Origin: Elusimicrobiota bacterium
GTDB taxonomy: Bacteria > Elusimicrobiota > Elusimicrobia > UBA1565 > JACRDR01
Direction of reading: 5' to 3'
Assembly: GCA_016194745.1 (NCBI GenBank)
Contig: JACQBA010000019.1
Coordinates: forward strand, 62,001 to 126,000
Length of the DNA stretch: 64,000 nt
Of the stretch, positions 31,781 to 40,572 are shown piece after piece. Numbering within the stretch: the stretch's first letter is position 1; each line of letters opens with the position of its first letter. The notes beneath the pieces are model-generated. The model was not told where the DNA came from and ran no database searches. It saw only the letters and a list, made by a program, of their open reading frames with translations. Position numbers and translations under genes: made by a program.

Positions 31781-32378
31781 TCCCGCGACGCTGCCGCTCG
31801 CCGAACGCTACGGCCTCATGATCTCGGTCATCTCGCCTCGCCCGATCGCGTGGGTCTCGACGATCGGCGCGGACGGTTCCACCAACCTCGCGCCGTTCAG
31901 CTTCTTCACGGGCATCTGCGCGGAGCCGATGATGGTCTGCTTCGCCCCCGTTCGCGACCGCACCGGGGCCAAGAAGGACACTCTGGTCAACGTCGAGGCG
32001 ACCAAGCAGTTCGTCGTCAACATCGCGACCGAGGAAACCGCGGTCAAGATGAACCAGACCTCCGCCAGTTATCCCTACGGCGTGAGCGAGTTCGAGAAGG
32101 CCGGGCTGACGCCGGTTCCCTCGGCGAGGGTGCGGCCGCCGTCGGTCAAGGAATCGCCCGTCCACTTGGAATGCGAGCTCCACCAGACCGTGACGCTCAG
32201 CGAAGGTCCGGCGGGAGGCACCCTCGTGATCGGCCGGGTCGTCTTCGCGCGGGTGGACGAACGCGTCTGGAAGAACGGCAGGATTAGCCACGCCGACCTC
32301 AAGCCGATCGGGCGGATGGAAGGCGTCTGGTACGCGAGGACGACCGACGCCTTCGAGCTCCCGCGACCGAAGCCGTAG
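31770..32378 (+). CDS. Flavin reductase-like FMN-binding split-barrel protein
   Basis: A 202-residue protein of the flavin reductase-like (DIM6/NTAB) family. It shows the conserved SPRPIAWVSTIGADGSTNLAPFSFF strand-loop region that binds FMN and the later FVVNIATEE block. The partner oxygenase or substrate is unknown. I chose ATG 31770 because a GGAGG (31760-31764) is correctly spaced; the ATG at 31758 lies upstream of that site. It overlaps the kinase gene by 11 bases. Confidence 0.88.
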   Translation: MDLDPATLPLAERYGLMISVISPRPIAWVSTIGADGSTNLAPFSFFTGICAEPMMVCFAPVRDRTGAKKDTLVNVEATKQFVVNIATEETAVKMNQTSASYPYGVSEFEKAGLTPVPSARVRPPSVKESPVHLECELHQTVTLSEGPAGGTLVIGRVVFARVDERVWKNGRISHADLKPIGRMEGVWYARTTDAFELPRPKP

Positions 32379-32425
32379 GCCGGCGCCGACGTCGTTCAAC
32401 AGCTCGACCTAACCGCGTCCAGACC

Positions 32426-32454
32426 TTGAAAACCGGGGGAACTCCCCCTACACT
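32426..32454 (+). promoter_or_regulatory. Promoter of the Yip1-like gene, leaderless type
   Basis: TTGAAA (32426-32431), a 17-bp spacer, TACACT (32449-32454), then exactly 6 bases to ATG 32461. One of the clearest examples of the leaderless layout in this window. Confidence 0.6.
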
Positions 32455-32460
32455 TGGGGC

Positions 32461-33636
32461 ATGGCCCCCGATCCGCCCCCGACCCCGGCCGACTTCCAGG
32501 AGCTGCCGGCCGCGGAGCCGCCCAACCTTCAAGACATCCTCGCGGCCTCCATCAAGGCTCCCTTCCTGCCGGAGCAAACCTTCGGCGCCCTGCGGGACCT
32601 CCCGGAGCCCGGCTACGGGCCGCTGCTCGTCAATCTGCTGTTTTGGAAGTTCGCGGGAACGGCCATGTATCTGCTTTTCGCCGAACGCGCGGTCGGCCTT
32701 CTCGCGTGGCCGATCGGCGCTGTCCTCTTTACCGCGGCGACGTTGGTAGGCGGCCTCGTCTTCGGATTCGTCGCCGCGGCGGTGCTGCACGTCCTCGCGA
32801 TGCTCTCGGGAGGCCGCAACAGCTTCGCCCGCACCTATCAGATCGTGTCTCTGCTATCGGCGCTGACGCCGCTGTGCGTCGCGGCGGGCTTGGCCGTGCC
32901 GATGGGGGACAAACTCGGGCTCGCGTACGGCTTGTACCTCGCGGTGCGCGCGATCTCGATCATGCATTTCGCGCCGGTGTATCAGGCGGGGATCGTCCTA
33001 GGGGCCGCCGCAGCGCTTCTCGTCGGAGCGCAGGTCATGGTGCGCCGCCAGTATTCCCAGTTCATGATGAGCGCGGCGATGAACGCGCTCCCGACGCCAG
33101 GGCCGTGCGCGCCGAGCGAGCCCGGCTGCGCCGGCGGCTTCAAGCTGCCGAACGGCGCCGGCGCGGTGGACATGCGCCAGGTCCAGCAGGCCGTCCAGGC
33201 CGCGCAGGCGCTCGCCGGGGCGCAGGGCGGCAACGGGATGTCGTCGAGTCTCGACCTCATCCGTCAGCTCAGCCAGTCCGGCCAGCTGCCGCAGGGGCTT
33301 CCCGCGGGGATGGCGGCCGGGCAAAGCATCGGCGGCCAGCCTCCCAGCCCCGACCAGATGCGCCAGGCTCAGACGAACGCCTTCGCCATGATGGACAATT
33401 TCGCGAAGGCGGCCTCGGACCCGAAGATGACCCAGGCGCTCACACCGCAGCAGAAGGCCCAGCTCCAGCAGCTGATGCAGATGAACGCGCAGCTGTCGAA
33501 CGCGTTCCAAGCGCAGGGCCAGGCGGGAGGGCTTTCGGACGAGCAGTCCCAGCAGATGAGCCAGCAGCTCCAGGCCATCATGCGGGGGATGCAGTCCCCG
33601 CAAGGCTCACCCGCCCCCGCCGATCCCCAGCGCTGA
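32461..33636 (+). CDS. Yip1-domain-like membrane protein with Gln/Met-rich C-terminus
   Basis: A 391-residue protein. Residues about 50-200 form five or so membrane helices in the arrangement of bacterial Yip1-domain proteins (PF04893-like). The C-terminal half, about 210-391, is hydrophilic and rich in Gln, Ala and Met (for example QQKAQLQQLMQMNAQLSNAF) and is predicted to be helical, perhaps coiled coil. No role is established for bacterial Yip1 proteins. Confidence 0.65.
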   Translation: MAPDPPPTPADFQELPAAEPPNLQDILAASIKAPFLPEQTFGALRDLPEPGYGPLLVNLLFWKFAGTAMYLLFAERAVGLLAWPIGAVLFTAATLVGGLVFGFVAAAVLHVLAMLSGGRNSFARTYQIVSLLSALTPLCVAAGLAVPMGDKLGLAYGLYLAVRAISIMHFAPVYQAGIVLGAAAALLVGAQVMVRRQYSQFMMSAAMNALPTPGPCAPSEPGCAGGFKLPNGAGAVDMRQVQQAVQAAQALAGAQGGNGMSSSLDLIRQLSQSGQLPQGLPAGMAAGQSIGGQPPSPDQMRQAQTNAFAMMDNFAKAASDPKMTQALTPQQKAQLQQLMQMNAQLSNAFQAQGQAGGLSDEQSQQMSQQLQAIMRGMQSPQGSPAPADPQR

Positions 33637-33674
33637 AGTCCCGCCGCGCGCTGGCCTTCCGTCCGCAATTCGAC

Positions 33675-33680
33675 TAGAAT
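33675..33680 (+). promoter_or_regulatory. Possible -10 box of the DCC/LMF gene
   Basis: TAGAAT 14 bases before ATG 33695. A transcript from here would have a leader of about 7 bases. Confidence 0.35.
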
Positions 33681-33694
33681 CTGCTCGTCCCCGC

Positions 33695-35542
33695 ATGGAA
33701 CTCAAGCCCACGCTCCTGTTCGACGGCGACTGCGGCTTCTGCCGGTATTGGATCGCGCGCTGGCGGGCGGTCACCGGAGAGCGCGTCGAGTACGTCCCCT
33801 ACCAAGAGGCGGCGGAGCATCTCACCGAGGAAGCGAAGGAGAAATTCTCGCGGGCGGTCCACCTGCTTGAGCCGGACGGCCAGGAGTTCGACGCCGCCGA
33901 AGCGGTCTTTCGCGCGCTCGCGCACGCGCCCGGACGGGGCGCCCTTCTGTGGTGGTACCAGAACGTGCCGGGCTTCGCGCCGATCTCCGAGGCGGTCTAT
34001 CGCCTCGTCGCCTCGAACCGCCCGTTCTTCTCGAAGGCGACGCGCCTCATGTTCGGCGCCTCCGCCAAGCCGCCGACCTTCGCGATCGCCCGCTGGCTCT
34101 TCACGCGCTGGGTCGCCGTCGTGTTCCTCGTCGCGTTCGTCTCTCTCTGGGTTCAGGTCGATGGACTGATCGGCTCGCACGGGATCCTCCCCGCGCGGGA
34201 TTACCTAGGCGCGATGAAGCGCGGCTTCGGACCGGCGCGCTATTGGGCGGTGCCCACGCTGTGCTGGTGGCGTTCCTCGGACGCCTACCTCCGCTACTTC
34301 TGCGGCGCCGGCGCGGCCGCCGCGGCGCTCTGTGCCCTGGGAGTGTTTCAAGGCCCGATGCTGCTCGCCTGCTGGGCGCTGTACCTCTCGCTCGTGGCGG
34401 TGGGACAGGAGTTCCTCTCCTTCCAATGGGACATCCTCCTGCTGGAGACGGGGCTCCTCGCGGCGTTCCTCGCGTCATGGAAGCCCCGAGACCGCCTGTC
34501 GAGGCAGAGCCGACCTCCGGCCGCGCCTCTGTGGCTGTTGTGGTGGCTGCTGTTTCGCTTGATGTTCGAATCGGGAGCGGCCAAGCTCGCGAGCGGAGAC
34601 CCGGCGTGGCGAAACTTCACCGCGCTCGCCTATCATTACGAGACGCAGTGCCTTCCGACCTGGATCGCGTGGTACGCCCACCGCCTGCCGGGTTGGGCGC
34701 AGCTCGCCTCGACGGCCGCGACCCTCGCGATCGAGCTCGTGCTGCCGTTCCTCATCTTCGCGCCGAAGCGCCCGAGGATTCTCGCGTTCGCAGGCCTGGC
34801 GCTCCTGCAGGTGCTCATCGCGGCGACGGGCAACTACTGCTTCTTCAATCTCCTCGCCCTCGGCCTCTGCGTCCTCCTGCTCGACGACGAAACGCTGCGG
34901 GCCGCATTGCCCAAACGGTGGACGCCCCGCTACGAGGCCGCCGTCGCACCGAGGCGCTCGCGCCCTAGAGCGGCCGTCGCGGCGTGCCTGGTGGGCGTCA
35001 TCCTCGCGGTCAGCGCCGACGGCCTCTTGTCCATCTTCGGCGAGTCGCTCCCGGGCGTTCGTCCCGTAGCCGCGATGCTACAGCCCCTGCGCTCGATCAA
35101 CCGCTACGGGCTCTTCGCGGTCATGACGACGGTGCGCAACGAGATCGTCATCGAAGGCAGCGACGACGGCAAGTCGTGGAAGCCCTACGAGTTCAAATGG
35201 AAGCCCGGCGACGTGCGCCGCAAGCCCGCCTTCGTCGCGCCCCACCAGCCCAGGCTCGACTGGCAGATGTGGTTCGCGGTGCTGGGCAGCTACCAGCAGA
35301 ATCCATGGCTCATCCACACGATGGCCCGGCTGCTCCAGAACTCAAAGCCCGTCGCGGCTCTCCTGGCCGGCAACCCGTTTCGCGACGTGCCTCCCGTCAT
35401 GATGCGCGCGGTCGTCTATCGCTACCGCTTCACCGACGCCGAAACCCGCGCGAAGTCGGGCGCGTGGTGGCAGAGGGAGCTTCAGGGACTCTATTGTCCG
35501 GTGATTTCCCTCAGGAACGCCCCGCCTCGAGAGTCGCCTTGA
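33695..35542 (+). CDS. DCC-type thiol-disulfide domain fused to lipase maturation factor-like membrane protein
   Basis: A 615-residue protein with two parts. Residues 1-130 are a DCC/DUF393 thioredoxin-like domain with the motif LFDGDCGFCRYW. Residues about 145-600 are a polytopic domain like lipase maturation factor (LMF1) family proteins, with the conserved FESGAAKLASGDPAWRNFTAL segment. In eukaryotes LMF1 supports folding of disulfide-containing lipases in the ER; the bacterial proteins are uncharacterised. The fusion suggests a membrane factor that couples redox and folding of exported enzymes. TTGA overlap couples it to the next gene. Confidence 0.85.
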   Translation: MELKPTLLFDGDCGFCRYWIARWRAVTGERVEYVPYQEAAEHLTEEAKEKFSRAVHLLEPDGQEFDAAEAVFRALAHAPGRGALLWWYQNVPGFAPISEAVYRLVASNRPFFSKATRLMFGASAKPPTFAIARWLFTRWVAVVFLVAFVSLWVQVDGLIGSHGILPARDYLGAMKRGFGPARYWAVPTLCWWRSSDAYLRYFCGAGAAAAALCALGVFQGPMLLACWALYLSLVAVGQEFLSFQWDILLLETGLLAAFLASWKPRDRLSRQSRPPAAPLWLLWWLLFRLMFESGAAKLASGDPAWRNFTALAYHYETQCLPTWIAWYAHRLPGWAQLASTAATLAIELVLPFLIFAPKRPRILAFAGLALLQVLIAATGNYCFFNLLALGLCVLLLDDETLRAALPKRWTPRYEAAVAPRRSRPRAAVAACLVGVILAVSADGLLSIFGESLPGVRPVAAMLQPLRSINRYGLFAVMTTVRNEIVIEGSDDGKSWKPYEFKWKPGDVRRKPAFVAPHQPRLDWQMWFAVLGSYQQNPWLIHTMARLLQNSKPVAALLAGNPFRDVPPVMMRAVVYRYRFTDAETRAKSGAWWQRELQGLYCPVISLRNAPPRESP

Positions 35543-36489
35543 GGGGGACGCTCTACGGCGCCCGCGCGGCGGCCTTGGCCGCGACGCTCCTGGTCTCGAT
35601 CCTCGGCGCGAGTCGCGCGCAAGAAGGTCCTGCAGGAGCCGCGCCGCGAGGGAAGGCCGCCGCGTCCCCCGGCTTCGACGCGCACTTCGACGCGATCGAG
35701 GCCGCGAGGAGCCTCAAGCCTCCCGAAAAGGACTGGCTCATCGACGGCTACATGCTGCTGCGCGCCCAACGAGCGATCGTATCGAAGCCCGGAACCCGAG
35801 TCGGTCCGACCGTCTCGTCCGCGGAGGGCGTGCGGCTGCCTGCCGCGATGTTCGTCGAATTCCACGCCAAGTTCGAGGGTGCCTGCCGGAAGCGGCTGCG
35901 CCGGGACGCCTGCAGCGCCTACGCCTGGGTCTTGGAAGAGGAGGCCGCGGAGGCGGCGGGCGCGGACATCGGAGCGCTCGTCGACGCCACGAACAGGATC
36001 CGCGAGACGAGCGGCGAGCGGACCGCGGCGATCCGGCGCGCCTACGCCGCCCTGCTCAAGTCGACGAAAGTCTACACCCAGTTCGACGTCCCGTTCGTCG
36101 CGGGCTATTCGCAATCCGGCGAGAGGATCTACGTCGACCGCGAAGTGCCGCAATCGATCGAGCTGCGCCGTTCGACGGCTCCCGCCCGGGGCCTGCTCGT
36201 CGTCCACGAGCGATTCGAGAAGACGCTGCTGGAGGAGTTCAAGCTCTCCTATCAGAGCGCCCACCAGCTCGCGCTGCGGCTGGAGCGAGCGACCGCGCTC
36301 GCCATGGGCGTCGATTGGGAGGCCTACGACGCCGCGATGAGTGAGCTTATCGAGCGCATCGGCAAGAGAGCCCCGAAGGCGGTGCCCCGCGATCTCGACA
36401 TGACGCCGTATCTCGCCTACCCCGACGCCGAGTCGGTCGAGCTCGCGCGGCGGATGAAGGAGGCGATGGTCCCGGTCGCCGACCGCTGA
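35539..36489 (+). CDS. Secreted protein of unknown function coupled to the DCC/LMF gene
   Basis: A 316-residue protein. TTG 35539 overlaps the previous stop (TTGA) and gives a signal peptide (RGTLYGARAAALAATLLVSILGASRAQ). The C-terminal half has VDREVPQSIELR, then VVHERFEKTLLEEF and YQSAHQLALRLERA, an H-E...E and AH...E pattern that recalls metal-binding helices but matches no protease family I know. Being coupled to a maturation factor, it may be its client or partner. Confidence 0.65.
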   Translation: MRGTLYGARAAALAATLLVSILGASRAQEGPAGAAPRGKAAASPGFDAHFDAIEAARSLKPPEKDWLIDGYMLLRAQRAIVSKPGTRVGPTVSSAEGVRLPAAMFVEFHAKFEGACRKRLRRDACSAYAWVLEEEAAEAAGADIGALVDATNRIRETSGERTAAIRRAYAALLKSTKVYTQFDVPFVAGYSQSGERIYVDREVPQSIELRRSTAPARGLLVVHERFEKTLLEEFKLSYQSAHQLALRLERATALAMGVDWEAYDAAMSELIERIGKRAPKAVPRDLDMTPYLAYPDAESVELARRMKEAMVPVADR

Positions 36490-36506
36490 ACGATCATCGA
36501 TCGTTC
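36488..36506. terminator. Bidirectional hairpin between convergent genes
   Basis: GAACGATC (36488-36495) pairs perfectly with GATCGTTC (36499-36506) around ATC. The stop codons of both convergent genes (36487-36489 plus, 36494-36496 minus) fall within or at the edge of the stem. Confidence 0.5.
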
Positions 36507-36895
36507 TTCCAGGGGATGGAGGTCGTTCCTTTCTTTTTTACGCGCGTTGCTTGGCTCGCCTCTTTGTCGGGTTTCGGCTTATAGACCCATCCGACCGCGA
36601 ATCCCACGACCGCGCCCACCGCGCCGCCGACGATGGCTCCCGGGGGTCCGGCCAGGCTCCCGGCAATCGCTCCGCCGCCGCCCCATAGCAGCGTCTGGAG
36701 CATCGGTCCTTCGTCGAGAGTGAGCAGTCCGCCGGGCGCCGGCTTTCTCCCGCGTTCCTCTGCGTCCGCCGTCTTGGTGGAGACGTGGACGGCCGTCGAA
36801 TTGGCGGCCTGGCCGAGGGCCGATCCGCCGGCCAGCAGCGCCGCCAGCGACGCCGCCACTATCCTGCCCGGCGCAAGCGCCGCGTGAGCCTTCAT
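36494..36895 (-). CDS. Small exported protein with a glycine-zipper membrane segment
   Basis: A 133-residue protein with a signal peptide (about 1-29, ending GSALGQ). A Gly-rich hydrophobic stretch at about 70-105 (GGGGAIAGSLAGPPGAIVGG continuing AVGAVVGFAVGW) matches the glycine-zipper pattern of outer-membrane or oligomerising proteins. The tail is basic. A TATACT lies about 25 bases upstream on the minus strand. Function unknown. Confidence 0.7.
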   Translation of the reverse strand: MKAHAALAPGRIVAASLAALLAGGSALGQAANSTAVHVSTKTADAEERGRKPAPGGLLTLDEGPMLQTLLWGGGGAIAGSLAGPPGAIVGGAVGAVVGFAVGWVYKPKPDKEASQATRVKKKGTTSIPWKNDR

Positions 36896-36984
36896 GGAGG
36901 TTAGCCTAGCTGCGACGCCCTTAGTATAGCTCTTGCCGCCGCTCGAGATATGACAGGCGCGCGTCCGGCGGCCGAAATTCCTGA

Positions 36985-36990
36985 TATAAT
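36985..36990 (+). promoter_or_regulatory. -10 box of the desaturase gene
   Basis: A perfect TATAAT 8 bases before ATG 36999, with no room for a ribosome site. No convincing -35. Confidence 0.45.
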
Positions 36991-36998
36991 CTGAAGCG

Positions 36999-37949
36999 AT
37001 GGATATCAACGCCGTCGAGAACGCGCCCGGCGGAGCGCTTCTGTCCTCATCGGAGGTCCGCACGCTGAGCCATCCCGCCGCGTGGCACACGGCGTTCGTC
37101 GTCGCGTGGGATTGGGCTCTCGTCGCCGCCGTCTTCGCGCTCGCCGCGCGGGTCGACCGCTGGTGGATCTACCCGATCGCGATGGCGCTCATGGCGCGCC
37201 AGCAGCTCGCGCTCGCGATCCTCATGCACGACGGCGCGCACGGACGGCTCTTCCAGTCGCGCTGGTGGAACGACCACGTCTCGCAGCTTTTTTGCGCCGG
37301 GCCGATCTTCCTGCCGCACTACACGTATCGGCGCAGCCACCTCAAGCACCATCAGGCGCCGCTCACGGCGGGGGACCCCGACATCATCCTTATCGGGGGA
37401 TACCCCGTGACGAAGGAGAAGCTCGCCAAGCGCCTCCTGCAGGACCTCGTCGGGATCTCCTACTTCAAGTTCCTGAAATTCTTCCTCTATCAGGCGAAGC
37501 GTCACCGCCGGCGGACGCAGTCGGCCGGCCGCCCGCCGTCCGACGAGATCTTGAAGAGCAGCTTCGTGCGCGCCTCGATCGTCGGCACGAACCTGATCCT
37601 GTTCGCGGCGCTCGCCGCGCTCGGCCACCCGTTCCTATACGTGCTGCTGTGGACCTTGCCGTCGATGACGATCCTGCAATGCTACCTGCGCGTGCGCGGG
37701 CTAGCCGAGCACGCCGGGTATCAGCCCGGGCCCGACCAGGCCAAGAACGCGCGCACCGTCATCAATCCCTGGCAGACGTTCTTCGTGGCGCCCCATAACG
37801 TCAACTATCACATCGAACATCATCTATACCCGAGCGTACCGTACTTCAATCTGCCGAAGCTGCACACGATGCTCCAGAAGCGAGGCGCCTTGCCCAAGGC
37901 CAATCTTTTCGACGGCTACGGACCGGTTTTGGCCTCCCTCGTTTATTGA
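36999..37949 (+). CDS. Membrane fatty acid desaturase
   Basis: A 316-residue integral-membrane di-iron desaturase. The three His boxes are HDGAHG, HLKHH and HIEHH, with about four membrane helices around them. It inserts a double bond into a fatty acyl chain using O2 and an electron donor that is not encoded nearby. It is immediately followed by the alkyl-DHAP synthase gene, which has its own promoter. The pairing fits modification of ether or acyl lipids; substrate unknown. Confidence 0.92.
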   Translation: MDINAVENAPGGALLSSSEVRTLSHPAAWHTAFVVAWDWALVAAVFALAARVDRWWIYPIAMALMARQQLALAILMHDGAHGRLFQSRWWNDHVSQLFCAGPIFLPHYTYRRSHLKHHQAPLTAGDPDIILIGGYPVTKEKLAKRLLQDLVGISYFKFLKFFLYQAKRHRRRTQSAGRPPSDEILKSSFVRASIVGTNLILFAALAALGHPFLYVLLWTLPSMTILQCYLRVRGLAEHAGYQPGPDQAKNARTVINPWQTFFVAPHNVNYHIEHHLYPSVPYFNLPKLHTMLQKRGALPKANLFDGYGPVLASLVY

Positions 37950-37955
37950 TATACT
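37950..37955 (+). promoter_or_regulatory. -10 box of the alkyl-DHAP synthase gene
   Basis: TATACT directly after the desaturase stop and 9 bases before ATG 37965. Confidence 0.4.
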
Positions 37956-37964
37956 GGTGATCTC

Positions 37965-39683
37965 ATGATGAAGTGGTGGGGCTGGGGCTCGCCCGATTTC
38001 GAGTTCCCGATGCACGAGAAGCCGGACCTCTGGCCGTGGATCGTCGACGAACTCAACCTGAAGGGCATCGAGCCCGTCAAGGCGGTCGGACGCGACAAGG
38101 TTTCGCTCGCCGCTCCCATCCGCAACGACGCGTTCTGCCGGGAGCTGGACGCCGCGCTTCACGTCGGCCAATTCACGTTCGACGAGGAGCAGCGCCTGCT
38201 CCACAGCTACGGCAAGAGCTATCCCGATCTCTTTCGCGTGAGGCAGGGCATCGTGCGCCGCGCCCCCGACGCGGTCGTCTTCCCCGAGCGCCATGCCGAC
38301 GTCGAGACGATCGTGAAGGCGGCGCATCGCCACGGCGTCGAGGTAATCCCCTTCGGCGGCGGCACGAACATCGTGGGCGGCGTCAACCCGCTCAAGACCG
38401 AGCGCATGGTCGTGACCATCGACATGGCGCGCATGAACCGCGTGCTCTCGATCGACGCCGAATCCCTGACGGCCGTCATCGAGGCCGGCGCGCTCGGGCC
38501 CAAACTCGAGCAGGACCTGCAGTCGAAAGGCTTCTCGCTCGGCCACTATCCCGATTCCTTCGAGTACTCCTCGCTCGGCGGCTGGGTCGCGACGCGCTCG
38601 GCGGGCATGCAGTCGGATGCCTACGGCAAGATCGAACATATGGTGGTCGCCCTCAAGATGGTGACGCCCTCGGGCACGCTGGCGACGCGCAATGTTCCCG
38701 CGGCCTCATCGGGGCCCGACTTGAACCGCCTCATGACCGGCTCCGAAGGCACGCTCGGCGTCATCACCGAGTGCACGATGCGCATCCACCGGACGCCACC
38801 GGTCAAGGACTACCGCGGCTTTCTCTTCAAGAGTTTTGAGGAGGGGGTCAAGGCGATCCACGAGTGCGTGAACACCCACAACCTGCCGAGCCTGATCCGC
38901 CTCCAGGACGGTTACGAGACCCAGCTCGGGATGCGGATGAAGACCCCGGCAAAGGGGATCGAGGGCTTCATCCAGCGCCGCGTGAAGGCGTATCTCAAAT
39001 CGCGCGGCTACACGTACCCCGCGATCATGATCGTCGGCTTCGAGGGGGACAAGGCGCACGTAGCGAAAGTCCGCGCGGCCACCTTCAAGATCTTGAAGAA
39101 GCACCAGGGCTTCCACCTCGGCACGAGCGTCGGCAAGACTTGGTCCAAGGACAAGTTCAATCTACCCTACCTGCGCGATTACGTGATGGACTACGGCTGC
39201 ATGGTCGACGTGTCGGAGACGTCGACGCCGTGGTCCAACGTCCTTCCGCTGTATCACAAGACGGTCGCGGCCATCAAAGAGCGCTTCGCCTCGCCCGACC
39301 ATCCGGGTAAGGGAAAGGGCTTCATCGGCTGCCACCTTTCGCATACCTATAAGACGGGCGCGTGCCTGTACTTCACCTATGGGGCGCGGCAGGTGCCCGG
39401 GCAGGAACTCGAGCAGTATTACGGCTATAAAGGGATGATCACCGAGCTGTTCATGAAGAACGGGGCGACCTTGTCCCATCACCACGCGGTCGGGACGGAG
39501 CACCAGCCGTGGATGGAGGAAGAGGTTTCGCGAACTGGAATCCAGGCGCTGCGCGCCATCAAGACGAGCCTCGATCCCAAGGCCATCTTCAATCCCGGCA
39601 AGCTCATCCCGACCGCCGCGCCGACCGAGAACGGCAACGGCGCCTCCTCCAAGCACGCCGACCCGACGATCTCCGGCCGCTAG
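37965..39683 (+). CDS. FAD-dependent alkyldihydroxyacetonephosphate synthase-like protein
   Basis: A 572-residue FAD-binding oxidase of the AGPS family. The N-terminal MKWWGWGS is characteristic of alkyl-DHAP synthases; the FAD domain has VIPFGGGTNIVGG and DSFEYSSLGGWVATRSAGMQSDAYGKIEHMV (segment 537-640 bases into the gene). The C-terminal HHHAVGTEHQPW holds the catalytic His cluster. The enzyme replaces the acyl group of acyl-DHAP with a fatty alcohol, forming the ether bond of ether lipids. The fatty alcohol could come from the reductase encoded at 44252-46552. Confidence 0.88.
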   Translation: MMKWWGWGSPDFEFPMHEKPDLWPWIVDELNLKGIEPVKAVGRDKVSLAAPIRNDAFCRELDAALHVGQFTFDEEQRLLHSYGKSYPDLFRVRQGIVRRAPDAVVFPERHADVETIVKAAHRHGVEVIPFGGGTNIVGGVNPLKTERMVVTIDMARMNRVLSIDAESLTAVIEAGALGPKLEQDLQSKGFSLGHYPDSFEYSSLGGWVATRSAGMQSDAYGKIEHMVVALKMVTPSGTLATRNVPAASSGPDLNRLMTGSEGTLGVITECTMRIHRTPPVKDYRGFLFKSFEEGVKAIHECVNTHNLPSLIRLQDGYETQLGMRMKTPAKGIEGFIQRRVKAYLKSRGYTYPAIMIVGFEGDKAHVAKVRAATFKILKKHQGFHLGTSVGKTWSKDKFNLPYLRDYVMDYGCMVDVSETSTPWSNVLPLYHKTVAAIKERFASPDHPGKGKGFIGCHLSHTYKTGACLYFTYGARQVPGQELEQYYGYKGMITELFMKNGATLSHHHAVGTEHQPWMEEEVSRTGIQALRAIKTSLDPKAIFNPGKLIPTAAPTENGNGASSKHADPTISGR

Positions 39684-39777
39684 AAGTTCCTTGGGGCCCA
39701 AGGCCCACGCGCGGCGGTACTGAATTCCTCGGCCCTCCTGGGTCCTTCGCCGGTTTCCGCCGCCCGCGGCAACGCGC

Positions 39778-39783
39778 TACAAT
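39778..39783 (+). promoter_or_regulatory. -10 box of the 39790 pentapeptide gene
   Basis: TACAAT exactly 6 bases before ATG 39790; leaderless layout. Confidence 0.45.
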
Positions 39784-39789
39784 GGACGC

Positions 39790-40572
39790 ATGAGAGGGGT
39801 CCTCTCCGCGGCGCTCGCCGCGGCATTGCTCGCCGGACGGCCCGCGGCCGCGGCCATATACGAGAACCTCGGCGCGACCGAGACCGAAGGCTACGCCTGC
39901 GGGCGCATCGTGGACGGACGGCGCGAGGTCTGCTACTCGAGCCGCGTCCCGGAGGTCCGCTGCAGCAACCGCGTCACGCGCGAGGAACTCTCGGCGACCA
40001 AGAACGGCGAATGCGCGGACTTGAGGCGCGTCGATCTCTACCGCATGGACCTGTCGGGAGCGAACCTGCTGGGCGCCGTCCTTTACGGGAAGTCGCTGGC
40101 CGGCGCCGACTTGACCAGGGCTCATCTGGAAGGCGCGCTCCTGCATGAGGCGCGGCTCACTTTCGCCGTGATGTACGGCGCGCAGCTTCATCATGCCCAA
40201 CTCGGCTTCGCCCATCTTCAAGACGCGCTCTTGGGCGGCGCCTACCTCTATAACGCCAACCTGCAGAACGCGATCCTGACCGGCGCCTGCCTGGCCCACG
40301 CCCTCCTGCGCTCGACCGATTTCAACGGCGCCTACCTGAATGAGGCCGACCTTCGCGGCGCGATCCTCGAGACGCCGATGCTGTGGGGCGCGAACCTCCG
40401 AGGTGCGAAGTTTGACCGCCGCACCATCCTTCCCGCGACCTTCGGCGACGATCCCGCGTCGCGGCGAAAGGAGGCGGAGCGCCGCGGCATGGTCTTCATC
40501 GAAGACGGGTCCGCCGCGGACGACGAGTGCGACCGCGAAGGGCTCAAGCACCGGCGGCTTTCAGGGTTCTAG
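39790..40572 (+). CDS. Secreted pentapeptide-repeat protein
   Basis: A 260-residue protein with a signal peptide (MRGVLSAALAAALLAGRPAAAA) and about 25 pentapeptide repeats (for example MDLSGANLLGAVLYGKSLAG). The leading part has Cys residues (YACGR, EVCYS, VRCSN) and the end carries a SRRKEAERRGM block shared with the paralogue at 17461-18219. The repeats should fold as a right-handed beta-helix. Function unknown. It converges on the gene at 40573 with no gap. Confidence 0.87.
   Translation: MRGVLSAALAAALLAGRPAAAAIYENLGATETEGYACGRIVDGRREVCYSSRVPEVRCSNRVTREELSATKNGECADLRRVDLYRMDLSGANLLGAVLYGKSLAGADLTRAHLEGALLHEARLTFAVMYGAQLHHAQLGFAHLQDALLGGAYLYNANLQNAILTGACLAHALLRSTDFNGAYLNEADLRGAILETPMLWGANLRGAKFDRRTILPATFGDDPASRRKEAERRGMVFIEDGSAADDECDREGLKHRRLSGF

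Noticed and set aside
30565-31821. 418-codon frame overlapping the kinase-like gene
   Set aside because: Arg/Pro-rich shadow; the alternative frame has full HATPase boxes.
39689-39703. CCTTGGGGCCCAAGG palindrome after the alkyl-DHAP synthase gene
   Set aside because: The loop would be a single base, so it is not a workable hairpin, and there is no T tract.
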